NCBI GenBank assembly: GCA_022414725.1
Contig: CM039464.1
Span: forward strand, 50,236,045-50,300,044
Length of the DNA: 64,000 bases
Direction of reading: 5' to 3'
From: Microglena sp. YARC
Lineage: Eukaryota; Chlorophyta; Chlorophyceae; Chlamydomonadales; Chlamydomonadaceae
Below are positions 42,520 through 56,163 of this stretch, one piece after another. Every line of letters starts with the position of its first letter. Position 1 is the first letter of the stretch. Under the pieces are notes generated by a model. The model was not told where the DNA came from. It saw only the letters and a program-made list of their open reading frames with translations, and did not search any database. Position numbers and translations under genes: made by a program.

Positions 42520-43099
42520 GAACTTGTTCTACGTAGCGCCCTTCGACTGTGCTCCTAGCAGCTTTCTTGGGGCAAAAAAGCAATTCCCAAGGGCTACAAC
42601 GTAGCATCCCAAAATTACAAAAGTACTTAATGTCGCACTTGTGCTGCGAGTATTAGGACCTTCAAAAAACCCATGAGTATCACTTGGTAGCCCTGTCGCA
42701 AGATGTACAGCCTGTAGTTAATAAAACAAGCATTTCTTAGAGGGGATGCCTTATTGGGCACGATTCGTTGGGGACCAGCTCATCAATCAAGCGATTCTTT
42801 CAACTAAGTGCGACACTCTTTTGTAGGAGTGGCAACACCAATCCGTTCCCGCTGGTTTGGGTACCGATAGTGAGACCCACCTCCTGGGGTGAAATTATTT
42901 TCATACATAAACTAGCCCCTCTTGGAGTCATGGTAATCTATAAGTCCCTTACTCCCTTTAACCTCTTGAGCTATCCCTGGAGATATGCATTGTGCAAAAT
43001 ACCCACATATCACTAGGTAGACAGGTTGCAGGCAATATATACGCAGGGATATATATGCAGGGTTGCAGGCAATATATATGCAGGGATCCTACCATATAT
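42520..43099. other. unique sequence, no gene seen
   Basis: No recognised element or coding region; a short direct repeat GCAGGxxATATATxTGCAGGG lies at 43030-43085. Confidence 0.4.
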
Positions 43100-43197
43100 C
43101 TAGGATAAGGCATATCATATAATGTTGACCAAAGGTGTGTATGATATCATATGATATCATACAAACTGCATCATATGACATCATATTGCCGTTCCCT
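43100..43197. mobile_element. MITE family F copy (AT-rich palindromic)
   Basis: About 98 bp from TAGGATAAGGCATATCATAT to CATCATATTGCCGTTCCCTA, with GTTGACCAAAGG inside and ATGATATCATATGATATCAT at the centre. The ends match those of 47548-48030. Confidence 0.75.
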
Positions 43198-43269
43198 ACA
43201 CATATCCCATGTGTTCACGATTAAGAGCCCACGAGGCCACTACATTGCAATGGACCTGTAGGTTCTACA

Positions 43270-43430
43270 GCTCTCAGACCTGAGCTTGAACTTGAGCCTG
43301 AACTTGAATTTGAACTTGAACTTAAACTTGAACTTGAACTTGAACTTGAGCTTGAACTTGAACTTGAACTTGGTCTCAAGGCTCCAGTCTTAAGGCTGCT
43401 CGCCGTCTTCGTCAGTAACAATAATACGCA
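43270..43430. repeat. (GAACTT)n run with family E end
   Basis: About 15 GAACTT-like hexamers (43275-43372), then CCAGTCTTAAGGCTGCTCGC. The family-E start motif TTGAACTTGG has expanded. Confidence 0.75.
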
Positions 43431-43459
43431 AGACATTCAAATGAAAGCTCCCGAACTTG

Positions 43460-43890
43460 GGGTAGTGGTACCTACCAGACTACCGGCGCGTCCCCCGCCC
43501 CCCAGTGCGTACATCAGCACAGACGCACTACACAACCCCACGACCCCTCGCCCTCTCCCTTGCGCGCCTTCTAGAACCGTCTTCCCAACGATCAACTAAA
43601 CTAGCCGCATCATACTGCTCACTTCCCTTTACCGACTTACCTCCTGCCTATCGATCCTCATCGCACCAACACCGTACCTTGAATTGACCCCTGAACCCGA
43701 GGGTACGTCAGGCCAACGGTCAATGCCCGACATCGGACCTGCAAATTTGCTCCGTCCGTTGACATGAAGGTTTCTTAGGCTGACAGCGTGGGTGAATGGC
43801 TATTGTACTGGCGAAAGGGGGCGGGAGTATTGCCAGCTTGCAGGTACGGCTCTGGCCTGAGTGGGCTTTACTTTGAGATGGGGGGTGGGA
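43460..43890. other. possible 5' region of kinase gene
   Basis: GC-rich, non-repetitive sequence; no start codon or first exon could be tied to the kinase. CAGCTTGCAGGTACGG near 43850 has donor-like sequence. Confidence 0.25.
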
Positions 43891-43894
43891 GAGG

Positions 43895-44580
43895 GGGACT
43901 GGGTGTGCATGCAGGTGCAGTGATATTTGATGCGTGTGGCATGGAGTGGTGGTTCCATGTGTGGGGAATGGGGTGGGGTGGAGAGTGGTGTGCCCAGTGA
44001 TGGGGTCATGGGAAGGGGTATGGGTGTGCATGCATGCGCAGTGCTGTTTATGCAATGGAGAGGAAGTCCCATGCGTGGGATGTAGGAGTGTAGAGTGGGG
44101 TGGAGGGTACTGTGTAGTGATGGGGTCCTGGGAAGAGATATGGGTCTGCATGCAGATGCAGCGCTGTTTTGGTACTTTGTAACTGGATTGGTGGGCCCTT
44201 GTGTGGGGTGTGGGGCGTGGAGTGTGGGTATTGGAGGATGAGGTGTGTGGGAGGTGTGGGTTTTGGGACTGTGGTGAAGTGGAGTTTTGATGGACCTGAG
44301 CAGTGTGATGGGGTGGTGGGGGAGAGTTAGGGGTATGGAAGCATGTGCAGGGCTGTTTATTGCTTCTGGCATGTAGTGATGGGACCCTCAGTGTGTGAGG
44401 TGGGGTTTGGGGGTGTGGTGGATTGGGGTTTAGGGTTGACCTCAGTGAGCTTTGTCTCCTTTGATGGGGTGATGGAGAGAGTTGGGGATGTGAATGCATT
44501 TGCATGTGCTGTTTACTGCTTCTGGTATAGAGCAGTGGGACCATGTGGTACATGTGGTATACATGGTCATTGAGAGGGGC
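43895..44580. repeat. about 118-bp tandem repeat
   Basis: Five or six copies containing GGTATGGGTGTGCATGCATG, GCAGTGCTGTTTATGC and GTGGGGTGGA. The long minus-strand open frame across it is an artefact. It could be another decoy ladder whose parent exon I did not find. Confidence 0.75.
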
Positions 44581-44807
44581 TGGATAGGATCGTGAGGAAG
44601 GGGTGGGTGGGTGGGTGGGTGGGTGGTGGTGGTGGAATGGGGTGGGGTTGGGAGAGGGTTGGACTGTGGGGTGCGGTAAGAAACTTAACTATATCCTCAC
44701 ACCATCACACCATCACACGCAATTCCACCATACCACCACACTATCACACCATAGCACCATCGCACTATCACACCATAATAACTGTCATCGTTTGCTGAAG
44801 GTCTTCT

Positions 44808-44850
44808 TGGAAGATGTTCTGAAGAGCCATCAATCCATCCACCCTGTCAC
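44808..44850 (+). pseudogene. acceptor-edge copy before kinase exon at 44920
   Basis: GCTGAAGGTCTTCTTGGAAG then ATGTTCTGAAGAGCC mirrors GCTGAAGGCCTTCCTTGAAA then ATGCACTCAAGAGCG. Confidence 0.8.
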
Positions 44851-44919
44851 TTGATCAAACCCTCATACCATCTCACCACCAAAGCATCACATCATAATCG
44901 CTGTCCCTGTGTGCTGAAG

Positions 44920-47900
44920 GCCTTCCTTGAAAATGCACTCAAGAGCGGCGATGAGGTTGGCCATGAACACATCAATGACCTCTTGCGTTATAATGCAGTG
45001 AGAGCTGAGCAGAGAAGGAAGGTGAGGTTCCAACTAACCAGCCACACCCACACCCACACCCACACTCACACCTACACTCACACCCACACTCACACCCACA
45101 CCCACACCCACGCAGCTTGACTCTGCCAAGGGAGGACTCACAAGCATGACATACACAAGTGCTGTTCACTTTGAGATTCGTTACACGGGGCATGTGCATG
45201 GAGGTGAACACGAGATAAAACAACTTATTGAAGCATTGATGCTGTGATGGTGACACTGTCCTGGTGCCATACCGCAGTCCAAAAGTGCACCCACACCACA
45301 CCCACACCACAACCCACACCCACACCACACACCCACACCCACAACCCACACCCACACCCACACCCACACCCACCACCACACCACACACACCACACCACAC
45401 CCAAGCAAGCTTGACAGAGCCAATGGGGACTCATAAGCTTGCACAAAGAAGAATGTGTTTTTCTTTGTCTTCTATTATTGAAAGGTTTCTCAACCCGGGA
45501 GTTGGGACCCCTCTGTTGAACACTTTTGAGTTTCGTTCCAAGGGCCCCAGGAGTCAAGGAGCGTCAAGCCAAGCCAACTTTGAATCATGCCACCCTCTGT
45601 GTATCGGTATTCAATGTTTTTATTTTGTCGACGATGCGTTTGCCACTGGGCGGCCGCCGTTCCATTGCCATTCCGTAGTTGCATGGCAATGCATGACCCC
45701 CTTGACCCCCCCGGGCTCCACGTATTGCAATCTGCCATGCGACGGCTATGCAGCCATCCTTGAATCAGGCTTGCGTAGCCCAGGGAGCTACTCAACCTGG
45801 CCTACAGAAACCTGAAAATAAAACACATTCTGTGCACCCGCTGTCAGGCTTCTCCTAAGTGGCAGAAAGAGCTGATGAGAGAGATAGTTCATGTCAAATG
45901 CTCAGGCTCTTCAGCTTCGTGTCAGCTCCCCAATGCACACGCCCACAGGTGGGTGCTCCTGAAAATTGTCTTTTTTTAAATAAATACATTTTTTTGTTTA
46001 GTTTGCAAAGATTTTGATTTTTTGTGTTTGTGATTTTACCTGTTTTTCAATGTCTATGTGCTAGTCCTGTGGCTGGAACACAGGTGGGCGCTGTTGTAGA
46101 ATGATTGCTATATTTCCTTTTTTCTTCTTCCTCAAAAATAACTGGCATTTTAAATTTCATATTTTGAATAGATTGGTGATATTTGGATGTCAGACTTCCT
46201 TGTTTTCGCATTTTTTTTTAGTGGTAGACTGTGGGCTAGTACACCGGTAAACCAGTCTTACTCACCTCTTGCCTTCCACCGACAACACTCGTACATCTCC
46301 CCTTACATGAATCAAACACACCGCCCCTTCCCATGAGAGACTGATTCCTCAATCCCACTTTCACCCATTCCACTCACCATCCATTTCACCCACCCAACAC
46401 CACTCACCCACGCCACACCCACCACTCCATCCCTTCCCCATCCCGTCACACCACACCCACCCCGCCACTCACCCACCACGCACCCGCTCACTCATCATCC
46501 ACCCACTTCCACCCCCCCCCCACCGGCGATCCCCACCCACTACCACTCACCCACACTCATCCAACCCTCCCCATCCCCACGCCATCCCCCCACCACCCAC
46601 TCATCCACTCACACGTCCCACCCCTACCCCATCCCCCACCCCCACCCACTCACCCACTCACTGCCCACCATACCACCACAATCCCACCCCACCCATCCCA
46701 AACGCGGCCCACCCACCTATTCTATGCACCATTCACCCACCCACTCATTCCACCCACTTCCATCCCACACCGCCACCCACACATACAACTCCCTCACCAG
46801 AATTCTTCAAGCTACAGCGGCACTGGTCATGACTGTTGAAATTTCAATTCTCCCTCTCCTTTACCCTCTTGCCGTAATGCAACAAATCTCCCTTTTGTTC
46901 TCTCACTCTGTTGCCCTCCTTATCCATGCGACTGTTCCTCCTCTCTCCCCCCTCCCCCCCCCTACCCCCCCCCATACTCCCACCCCCATTACCCCCTTAC
47001 CCCAACGCCCATTCCCCCCATACCCAACCCCCACCAACGCACACATACGACTCTGATTAGATGCTTCAGGGCAGTACCAGTGGCCATGACTGTTGTGATG
47101 TCATTATACCTCTCCTTCACCCTCTTTTCCCTCTCACACATATTGCCCTCTCCTTGACTCCAGTAACCCTTAACCTTCCCCCCCTTCCTCCCCCCCCCTC
47201 CCCCCCCCCTCCCTCCTTCCTTCCTCCCTCGCTTCCCCCCCCCCTCCCCTCCTTCCCGTCTCAAACACACACACGACGCCCCCATCAGATGCTTCAGCAG
47301 CAGCAACATTGGGCATGACTGTTGGAATGGCGGCGGAGGGCAAGGATCAGGCCCAGTGCATTCCCTCCACCCCACCCCACCCCCTCCCTCAACCCACCAA
47401 CCCAACTCTCCCACCAGATTCTTCTTCAACTGCAGCAGCAGTGGTGATGACAGTTGGCATGGCGGCGGCAGCGCAAGGATCAGTGCCGTCCTCACTTCTA
47501 GGCATTGTCTCCCCCTTCAGGTGCGCACCCAGTTGATGAATCATATATATAGGGAACGGTAATATGATATCATATGCTATCATTTCACCAGATGATATCA
47601 TATGATGCCGGCAGTCTGACTAGGCCAAAGTTACCATATACATACAATATCATATGATACAATTCATATTATGTTATATGATTTTCATATTATGTTATAT
47701 GATTTCATATTATGTTATATGATTTCATATTATGTTATATGATTTCATATTATGTTATATGATTTCATATTATGTTATATGATTTCATATTATGTTATAT
47801 GATTTCATATTATGTTATATGATTTCATATTATGTTATATGATTTCATATTGTGTTATATGATTTCATACTATGTTATATGATTTCATATTATGTTATAT

Positions 47901-50900
47901 GATTTCATATTATTTTATATGATTTCATATTATGTTATATGATTTCATATTATGTTATATGATTTCATATTATGTTATATGATTTCATACTCGCCTTTGG
48001 TCAACATCATATGATATGCCGGTCCCTATTCATCTAGGGTTGCCAAGTAAGACATGGTGGATTGCTTGCTTATATCTCCATTGTGTACCTGGGCAAGTCT
48101 TTAAACTCTCTAAAAAGGTAATGATAACGCCTGATGGGGCGTAGTGTTAAAGGAGTCCGTCGTACGCGGGTGGGGAGCGGTCTCCTACCTCAACTGGACA
48201 AGCTACCATTGCGGTTGACAACGACCTGCAACGCCAAGAGCGACCGAAGGGGAAGTCGAACCCCCGACTCTTCATTCTTAAAGTGATTCAGTCTACCACT
48301 AGACCAATGTATATCACTGAAAGAGGCTAAAACTCTCTAATACTCCTAGTGATCTCCCTGATCTCCGTGGGTATCGCATGGGGGGAATTGAATTCGAAGG
48401 TGGTGAGCAGCCCAAAGTTGGCTGGAAACCATGAAACAATCAAATCCAAGGTCCATTTTTCCCATGACCCCACACCCCCATGTTGATGATAGGACCTGTT
48501 GTTTGCTTGTATTTTCATCAAACCCTAAACCCCAAACTTGATAAGCATGCTTTGATTTGAGTTGATTATGTAACTACTGAAGTCGGTGAGCAGCCTTAAA
48601 GGTTGGGGCCATGTCACGAAGTTGAAGCACCTCCATTGTCCATGTCCCCTCACCCACCTGTTGGTGATGCCACACGATGTCACCAGGCCCCTGCGGGCTG
48701 AAATGTCACATATTGACATATTGCAGGTCACACATTGATATATTGCAGGTCACATATTGACATATGGATGTCACACATTGATATATTGCAAGTCACACAT
48801 TGACATATGGATGTCACACATTGATATATTGCAAGTCACACATTGACATATGGATGTCACACATTGATATATTGCAAGTCACACATTGACCTATGGATGT
48901 CACACATTGATATATTGCAAGTCACACATTGACATATGGATGTCACACATTGATATATTGCCAACATTGTCACACATTGACATACATGGATGTCACACAT
49001 TGATATATTGCAAGTCACACATTGACCTATGGATGTCACACATTGATATATTGCAAGTCACACATTGACATATGGATGTCACACATTGATATATTGCAAG
49101 TCACACATTGACATATGGATGTCACACATTGATATATTGCAAGTCACACATTGACATATGGATGTCACACATTGATATATTGCAAGTCACACATTGACAT
49201 ATGGATGTCACACATTGATATATTGCAAAGTCACACATTGACATATGGATGTCACACATTGATATATTGCAAGTCACACATTGACATATGGATGTCACAC
49301 ATTGATATATTTGCAAGTCACACATTGACATATGGATGTCACACATTGATATATTGCAAGTCACACATTGACATATGGATGTCACACATTGATATATTGC
49401 AAGTCACACATTGACATATGGATGTCACACATTGATATATTGCAAGTCACACATTGACATATGAATGTCACACATTGATGCAAGTCACACATTGATAATG
49501 TCCCACACATTGATATATTGCAAGTCACACATTGACCTATGGATGTCACACATTGATATATTGCAAGTCACACATTGACATATGGATGTCACACATTGAT
49601 ATATTGCAAGTCACACATTGACATATGGATGTCACACATTGACATATTGCAGGTCGCAGCTTGAGGAGTTGAAAACAATTGGCAAAGGCGGCTTTGGAAC
49701 TGTGTCAGTGGTCCGTAGTCGATTAGACTCAAGGATGATGGCCATCAAGAAGGTATGTATTCAAACTTTATAATCTGCTTAGTGTGTTCCCTGGTTTCCG
49801 TGGGTATCGCACGGGAGGGACTTGTAATTGGAATACGGTGAGCAGCCCAGTGTTGGCTGGAAAACCATGTACATATTTAGATTCGAATTCAAAATCAATA
49901 AGTTTAGTGAAGATATTAGGTTGTGTGTATGTTACACTCCACATGTCCTATGCAGTTTTTTGTGTGCATGACACGTTACAAATTGAGCGAGTCGGTGCGA
50001 CCCAGTGCGACGCGCTGCCCTACAATCTCCCGGGGCTCCGTGCTTCGCACTCTGCCTTATACCGTGCTATGCCACAATCCCGAAATCAGGCTTGCATCGC
50101 AACGTTTGCTACACAATTGGACCTACAGAAAGCTGAAAAACCCAGTGGTCTCTTGCAACCCGTGAGGCCATGAGGTGCTCTGGTGAGACTAGACTTGTTA
50201 AGGTCCCTCCCACTGCAGGGTACCGGCTTACTCAGTAGGACCATCTAGTCACACACTGACTTGCTGCATACATGTATGTTACAGTCCAGGGGTAGCCAAA
50301 TAGGCTAAAGGGACTTGCCCAACCTTGATATCAGGAGGGCCTTAAGCGGAAACAAGCGCTGATGAATTGGGCCCCAATAAATCGTTTTACCGATGGAGGC
50401 CCTGACTTTGTGCTACAGAGATAACATAATTGTACGATTCTCATCACATTTATAAATATATGATATTAGAGATTTGAAGATTTGCAACCTTCAAAAGATT
50501 AAGGGTTGAACATACCTGAAGGCAAGATTATATTATGTGCTGCCCACAAATGAGGTGCTGTTTTTCTTCCCGTCGCCGCCTCGCCAATCTGTCGCCGCAT
50601 GGCGATGCATGGGTCTGCCCCCAAAACCCCCGGCTCCCGCATTTTGCGCACGAAGAAAACAAAACAGTGACATGAAAGCAAGGGTCAAATGATGTACTGC
50701 ACACACACACAACATGTGTGTGCTTTTACAGTCTAGCTAGTAAAGAATTGGGAAGGGCTTTATACAAAACAAGCACTGGCATTCAGTCGTGTCTGTTGAA
50801 TTGGTGGAAGGTAAGCAGGACACCAGGAGAAATATGGGCATTGCTTTTTATTTCAGCTTTCTATAGGCCAGGTTGAGTAGCTACTTAGGCTACTCAAGCC

Positions 50901-53900
50901 TGATTTCAGGATTGTTACGTAGCCATCGCATGCAGAGCGCAGAACCCAGGGGGGTTGGAGGGTTTATGCGTCGCCATGCAACGATGGAATGGCGACGCAG
51001 TGGCGACTTGTTGTCGAAAGAAAAGCAACTGAATATGGGTGCTGGTCGGCAGCATGTCTACGCTTTCTTATTTTACAGTGGCATTTTCATAGTCAGGTCA
51101 ATGTTGACCCTCAGTGGGGTGTTAACCCAAGATGTTCACCGGCATTGCACATCACATCGTAATAGCGTAGCACATCATGGACTATGGCAGTTGTTCTTGT
51201 ACTGTGCTTCCTAGAGGATGTAAAGAAGCGTCAAGTAAATAAGGTATGAAGGTCTACATGAACCCTTCACCCCTAGCCCATAAACCCTAACCATATGCCC
51301 TGATCCCTACCCCTACCCCCCACCCCTGCCCCCTAGCCCCTAACTTGGTCCCCTGTTTCATCTTTCAGGTGCCCTTCAAGAGCCACGTTGCCCCCTGGTC
51401 TCCTCGAGAAGAGCTTGAGGGGCGCCATGCTAAGATGCTGAGGGAGGTCAAGGTGTGTGTGTGCGTGCGTGCGTAACAAATACAAACTTATTTCTGGGAA
51501 GTGAGTACTAGGTATCTAAGTTGAATATTTTGAAAAGAGAAATCAACAGCAAGAGGGGTGCCATGCTAAGATGCTGGGGGAGGTCAAGGTGGGAGCCAAT
51601 TGTCCTTTTTTTATCTACTGAATCCTAGACCCTAAACACTAAACCTTTATCCCCAAGCCCTAAGCCCAATATTTACCTGTACAGATGGAGTTCAGTCCGT
51701 ATATGACTTGCTACTTCCCATGTAATCCCTACATCCTGAACCCCGAACCCAAGTTCCACCCTGAACGGGCCCTTTCACCGTTGGAGTTCAGCTCACATGT
51801 AGGTTGCTACTTCTCTTCTGTTGCCCTAAACGGGAAGCCGTGAAACCTGATCCCCGAATCTTACTGTGAATCTTGAACCCTCAACTCAAAGTCGACTTTT
51901 GCTCTTATACCTCTACCACAGGCTCTTGCACAGATGGAGTTCAGTTCACATGTAGTTCGCTACTTCCATCTAATATTCGAATTCAGAAGTCCTAAACTCT
52001 AAAACCTGAAGTCTGAACCCTAACTTGAATCCTGAACCCTCAACCCACTGTCCACCTCAGTTTTTGGTGTGTTTGTGACCGGTCGCCATTTGTGCGAACC
52101 AGGTGCGACCCCCGTGTGGCCCTCAGATGTGCGAGTTTAGGGCGAAATGGGCCCTTGGTTGCCATGAAATGCGACCGCGAGTAAGTGATTTGTGCCCTGA
52201 TTTATGCAGCTAGGTCGCACCTGGGTTGCACAGGCCCAGCCCATGTAGCTAGTCCTACCAAAGCACCACCACCATCTCTAGTCGTGGAGTTCATTGGAGT
52301 CTAGGCCATGCCAGAAGAGGTTGAACCAATACAGGAGACAGGTGTGATGAGGGTAATGATTGTGTTTGTGTGTGTGTGTATGTATGTGTATCTTGCGTGT
52401 GTGTGTAGATGCTCGGACGAACAGACATATGTGAAATATATCATCCATGTCACCATGTGCAAAATGCATGTATTCTTGAAGACCCCCCCACCCCACCCCC
52501 ACCCCACCCCACCCCACCCCACGCACACACACACACACACAAAATGCTGGCACTTCTACTTGACTAGCTACTTAATGTTGTTGACACCACAGTTGATTGT
52601 ATCCATTTTTCATTATGTGATGATCTAGTAGACCCTTTTCTTATGATGCGCAAGGAATACGTACTGATGAAAACTTAATGGTGAGTATGTTTTAGGTTTG
52701 CTGGAATGTTGGGGCTAGGTTGTAGTACTAGACTAGCGGTTACTTTTCTGTACAATCAGAGGCTTGGCAAAGTCCCCCCTCTCCCCCCTAACCCCTACCC
52801 CCCCCTACCCCTACCCCCCCCTACCCCCCCTACCCTCCCCTACCCCCCTACCCCTACCCCCCCTACCCCGACCCCCTAAAAGAAGGGCGCTTCGCGACGA
52901 ACGGTTCGCGCTCTACAGATGTTGCTACCGCACCGTCTCAGAATGAGGCTTGGGTCGCCACTCGTGGCTACCAAAATGGCCTCAAGATGTCTGAAAAAAA
53001 AGACACTGGTCCACCTTTGCCCTTATACCTCCACCACAGGCCCTTGCAAAGATAGAGTTCAGTCCACATGTGGGTTGCTACGTCTATCTAATACTCAAAT
53101 TCGAAAGCCCTAAACCTGAACTCTGAACCCCACCCTGAATCCTGAACCCTCAACCTAAACTCCACCTTTGCCCTTATACCTCCACCACAGGCCCTTGCAC
53201 AGATGGAGTTCAGTCCCCATGTGGTTCGCTACTTCTCATCCTGGCTTGAGCCCAACTGGGACAAGTTAGGGTCCAACTTTTCAAAGACTGGAAAGATGGG
53301 GGCGCCAAATGGCCAGGGGACAGCTAGTGTCGCTCCAGGGCGTGGAGTTGCTAGGGCCACAACTCGTCCAAGAGGGATGAGAAGCAGGTAAGGGAGGAAT
53401 TGAGGTGGTGGGGCAGCTGTATGAGGGTGATTGGGGCAGGCAGGCCATGTCCAAGAGGCTGGTTGTGCAGCAGGCAAGAAGGGAACTGAGGCAGTGGAGC
53501 ACCAGTATGTGGTATGAGGGGAATTGAGGCTGCCATGCCATGTCGGGAGGGGGGTTGGGACGAAGGCTGAAGGGGGATTGAGGCAGTGGGGCACTGATAT
53601 GTATATATGGGATTGAGACAGTGGGGCACGATACAAAACACAGAAACAGGACACCTGCACAGTAATAAAGGCAATGTAGGACACCTACCAGTATTTTTAT
53701 TTCGGATTTCGGTCTGCCAGGTCGAGTAGCCATCGCATACTTGGGCTACTCAAGCCTGATTTCAGGATTATTGCGTATCCATCGCATGGCAGAGCGCGAA
53801 GCGGGGAGACTGGGGGGTTCGGGGAGCCAAACCCATGCGTTACCATGCAACCACGGAATGGCTATGCAGTGGCGAGGCGTTGTCAAAAAAAAGAAACAGT

Positions 53901-56126
53901 GAAACTGACACGCTACTATAAAAACTAGGAACTATACCTAGACACAGCAATGAAAACAATGTTGGAGTGTAGGACACCTATCCCCCCCCCCCCACACCAC
54001 CACCACACACACACACCTGCATCTCAGGTCCAAGTCCCTGTGCACCATCCTTGCTATCAGCTCAGAAACCAGAGGAGCAGGACACCTACACACTGTAATG
54101 CAAACAATGATTCAATGAACGACACTTGCACACCTATTCCCCCCCCACACACACACCACCCACCCACCCCACCCCTGCATCTCAGGTCCAAGTCCCCGTG
54201 CACCATCTGCACCATCAGCTCAGAAAGCACATCTGAGGGCAGCTCTGGCAGCAGTGATGACAATGACTCAGAAGAGGATTCTGATGATACGACTGAAGAT
54301 GCGGATGGCTCTTCCTTTGGCTATGACTCTGATGATGACAACAAATACAAGGAATCCGTCCGGGGTGCCATGGAAATTATAGACTCCGCCAGGTGCGGTG
54401 ACGTATGCGGACATTGGAAGTGTGTGTTTGTTTGTATGTATGTATGTATGTATGTATGTATGTATGTATGTATGTACTAGTAATCCCTAAGGCTTGTATA
54501 GCTCCGGGGTGGTTGCATTCGCCCCAAGGTTTCATAACAAATTTTCCCCCGGGCATGTCTCTGCATGTTTTATTAGGCCAACCTTAGTGCTCATGATTCA
54601 CTTTGATACCGCGCAGCGAGGCTGGGGTTGCCGGCTTCATTGGCTTGGCGCTTTCAGTAGGTGGGCTAGGGAACGTTTTTACGCACATTAGTTCTGCTTG
54701 GGAACCAGAACGCCCCTTCCACGATTCCCTTGGAAAGGAGAGACATTTGCCTGCAGCACTGCAGCGTACACGGTTCACTGTCGTAGGCTTCCTCCCTCGG
54801 TATTGGCCACTCTTTGGGATTATGGTAGGATCCGTGCAACAGTTTTGTCCCCCCCCTATACCTCCCATTCCCTGGTTGACACCTCTTCTAGTAGGCTGCC
54901 CTTGGTTGGTTCTGTTTACATTTGCTTAGGCATCAACCTGAGGATGCGTGGGGCATTATCGTTGAGTCCTTTGTCTGTTGGTGAACTGGTACCCTCTACG
55001 TCTACAGACAGCACAAGCACGCCCCATTGATACAAGCACCTTGAGTGCATACCCGCTTTGTTCGTTTTGCTTGTTTCACTTCCTGATCTTGCTTGCAACA
55101 TGCTATCTAAATGTATTTACTAGTAGGGTAGACCGTGTGGCCGTTGGCCCCCCCTACCTGCCCCACCCCACCCCTCCTTTGCCCCTCCCTCTCTTCCCTC
55201 CCCACCCTCCCTCCGTGCTCTCCCCTCCCTGTGTTCTCCTTCCTACCCCCTCCCTCCGTTATGTCTCCTATCCTCTTTTACTTCCCCTTCCTCCTTTGTT
55301 CTCTCTCTCCTATTCTCCTTGACTATCCCTTGACCCTACCTCCATCTCTCCCTTTTCCCACTGTCCCCTCTCCTCCCCCCCTCTCCCCCCCCCATTCTCT
55401 CAACCCACCATCCCTCCCCCCAAGCGCCGCCATAAACACTCATTCTCCCCTACCTCCCCCCCGAACGTTCGCGTGACCAACGTCGCTGAGAAAATTGAAG
55501 ATTGTTCTTCGTGCACATTTACCCAGCCAGGACTGCAGTATGTGGTGTTGACCTTGGCCTTGCCTGGTTGTCAGCCACGCACCGCTGTGGGTCTGCAGCA
55601 ATGGGTAAATCTAAGATTTGTTGCTGCTGCAGTATCATGGAGGCCCCAAGAAGCAAACAGTTGTAGATAGATGGGTTGAGCGGTGCAAGCACGAGAGCGC
55701 GCAGCTGGATGAAATGGCCATGATGATCTGAAGAAAGTCAAGTAACTCACAACAACTGCCTGCATACCATGGCGAATGCAATGCTATGGCATTCTGATGC
55801 GGAAAGCAGATCACGATAGCGAATTGGGATACGTGAAGGATGGGAAGAGCGGACGGATACGGCAGGGAGAAGAAGCGCATGCCGTAATTGAGAAGTAATA
55901 GGCGCTAGGCAGCCGGCTGGTAATTCAAAATCTTCATGCATCAGGCAGGCTCGTCTCCGCAACATTGGTCTCGGAGAAAATCGGTGACACGACTGCCATA
56001 TATTTCTATACATATACATATCGATCGATCAATATATAGATGTACTAGTACGGCCGTTGGCCACACCTGTTCTGGGCTGGGTTGCACCCGTGTATCTCGA
56101 GAAATAATTATATTATTATATTTCCT

Positions 56127-56163
<37 letters not shown>

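Noticed and set aside
43720..44553. 277-codon minus-strand open frame
   Set aside because: It is a Pro/His/Thr-rich frame through a 118-bp tandem repeat.
48240..48311. Intact tRNA gene on the minus strand
   Set aside because: A and B boxes and T-arm are present, but acceptor and anticodon stems do not pair; treated as SINE-like.
54494..54691. Autophagy cysteine protease (ATG4)-like fragment because of a GWGC motif
   Set aside because: Only four residues match and the flanking sequence does not fit the family.
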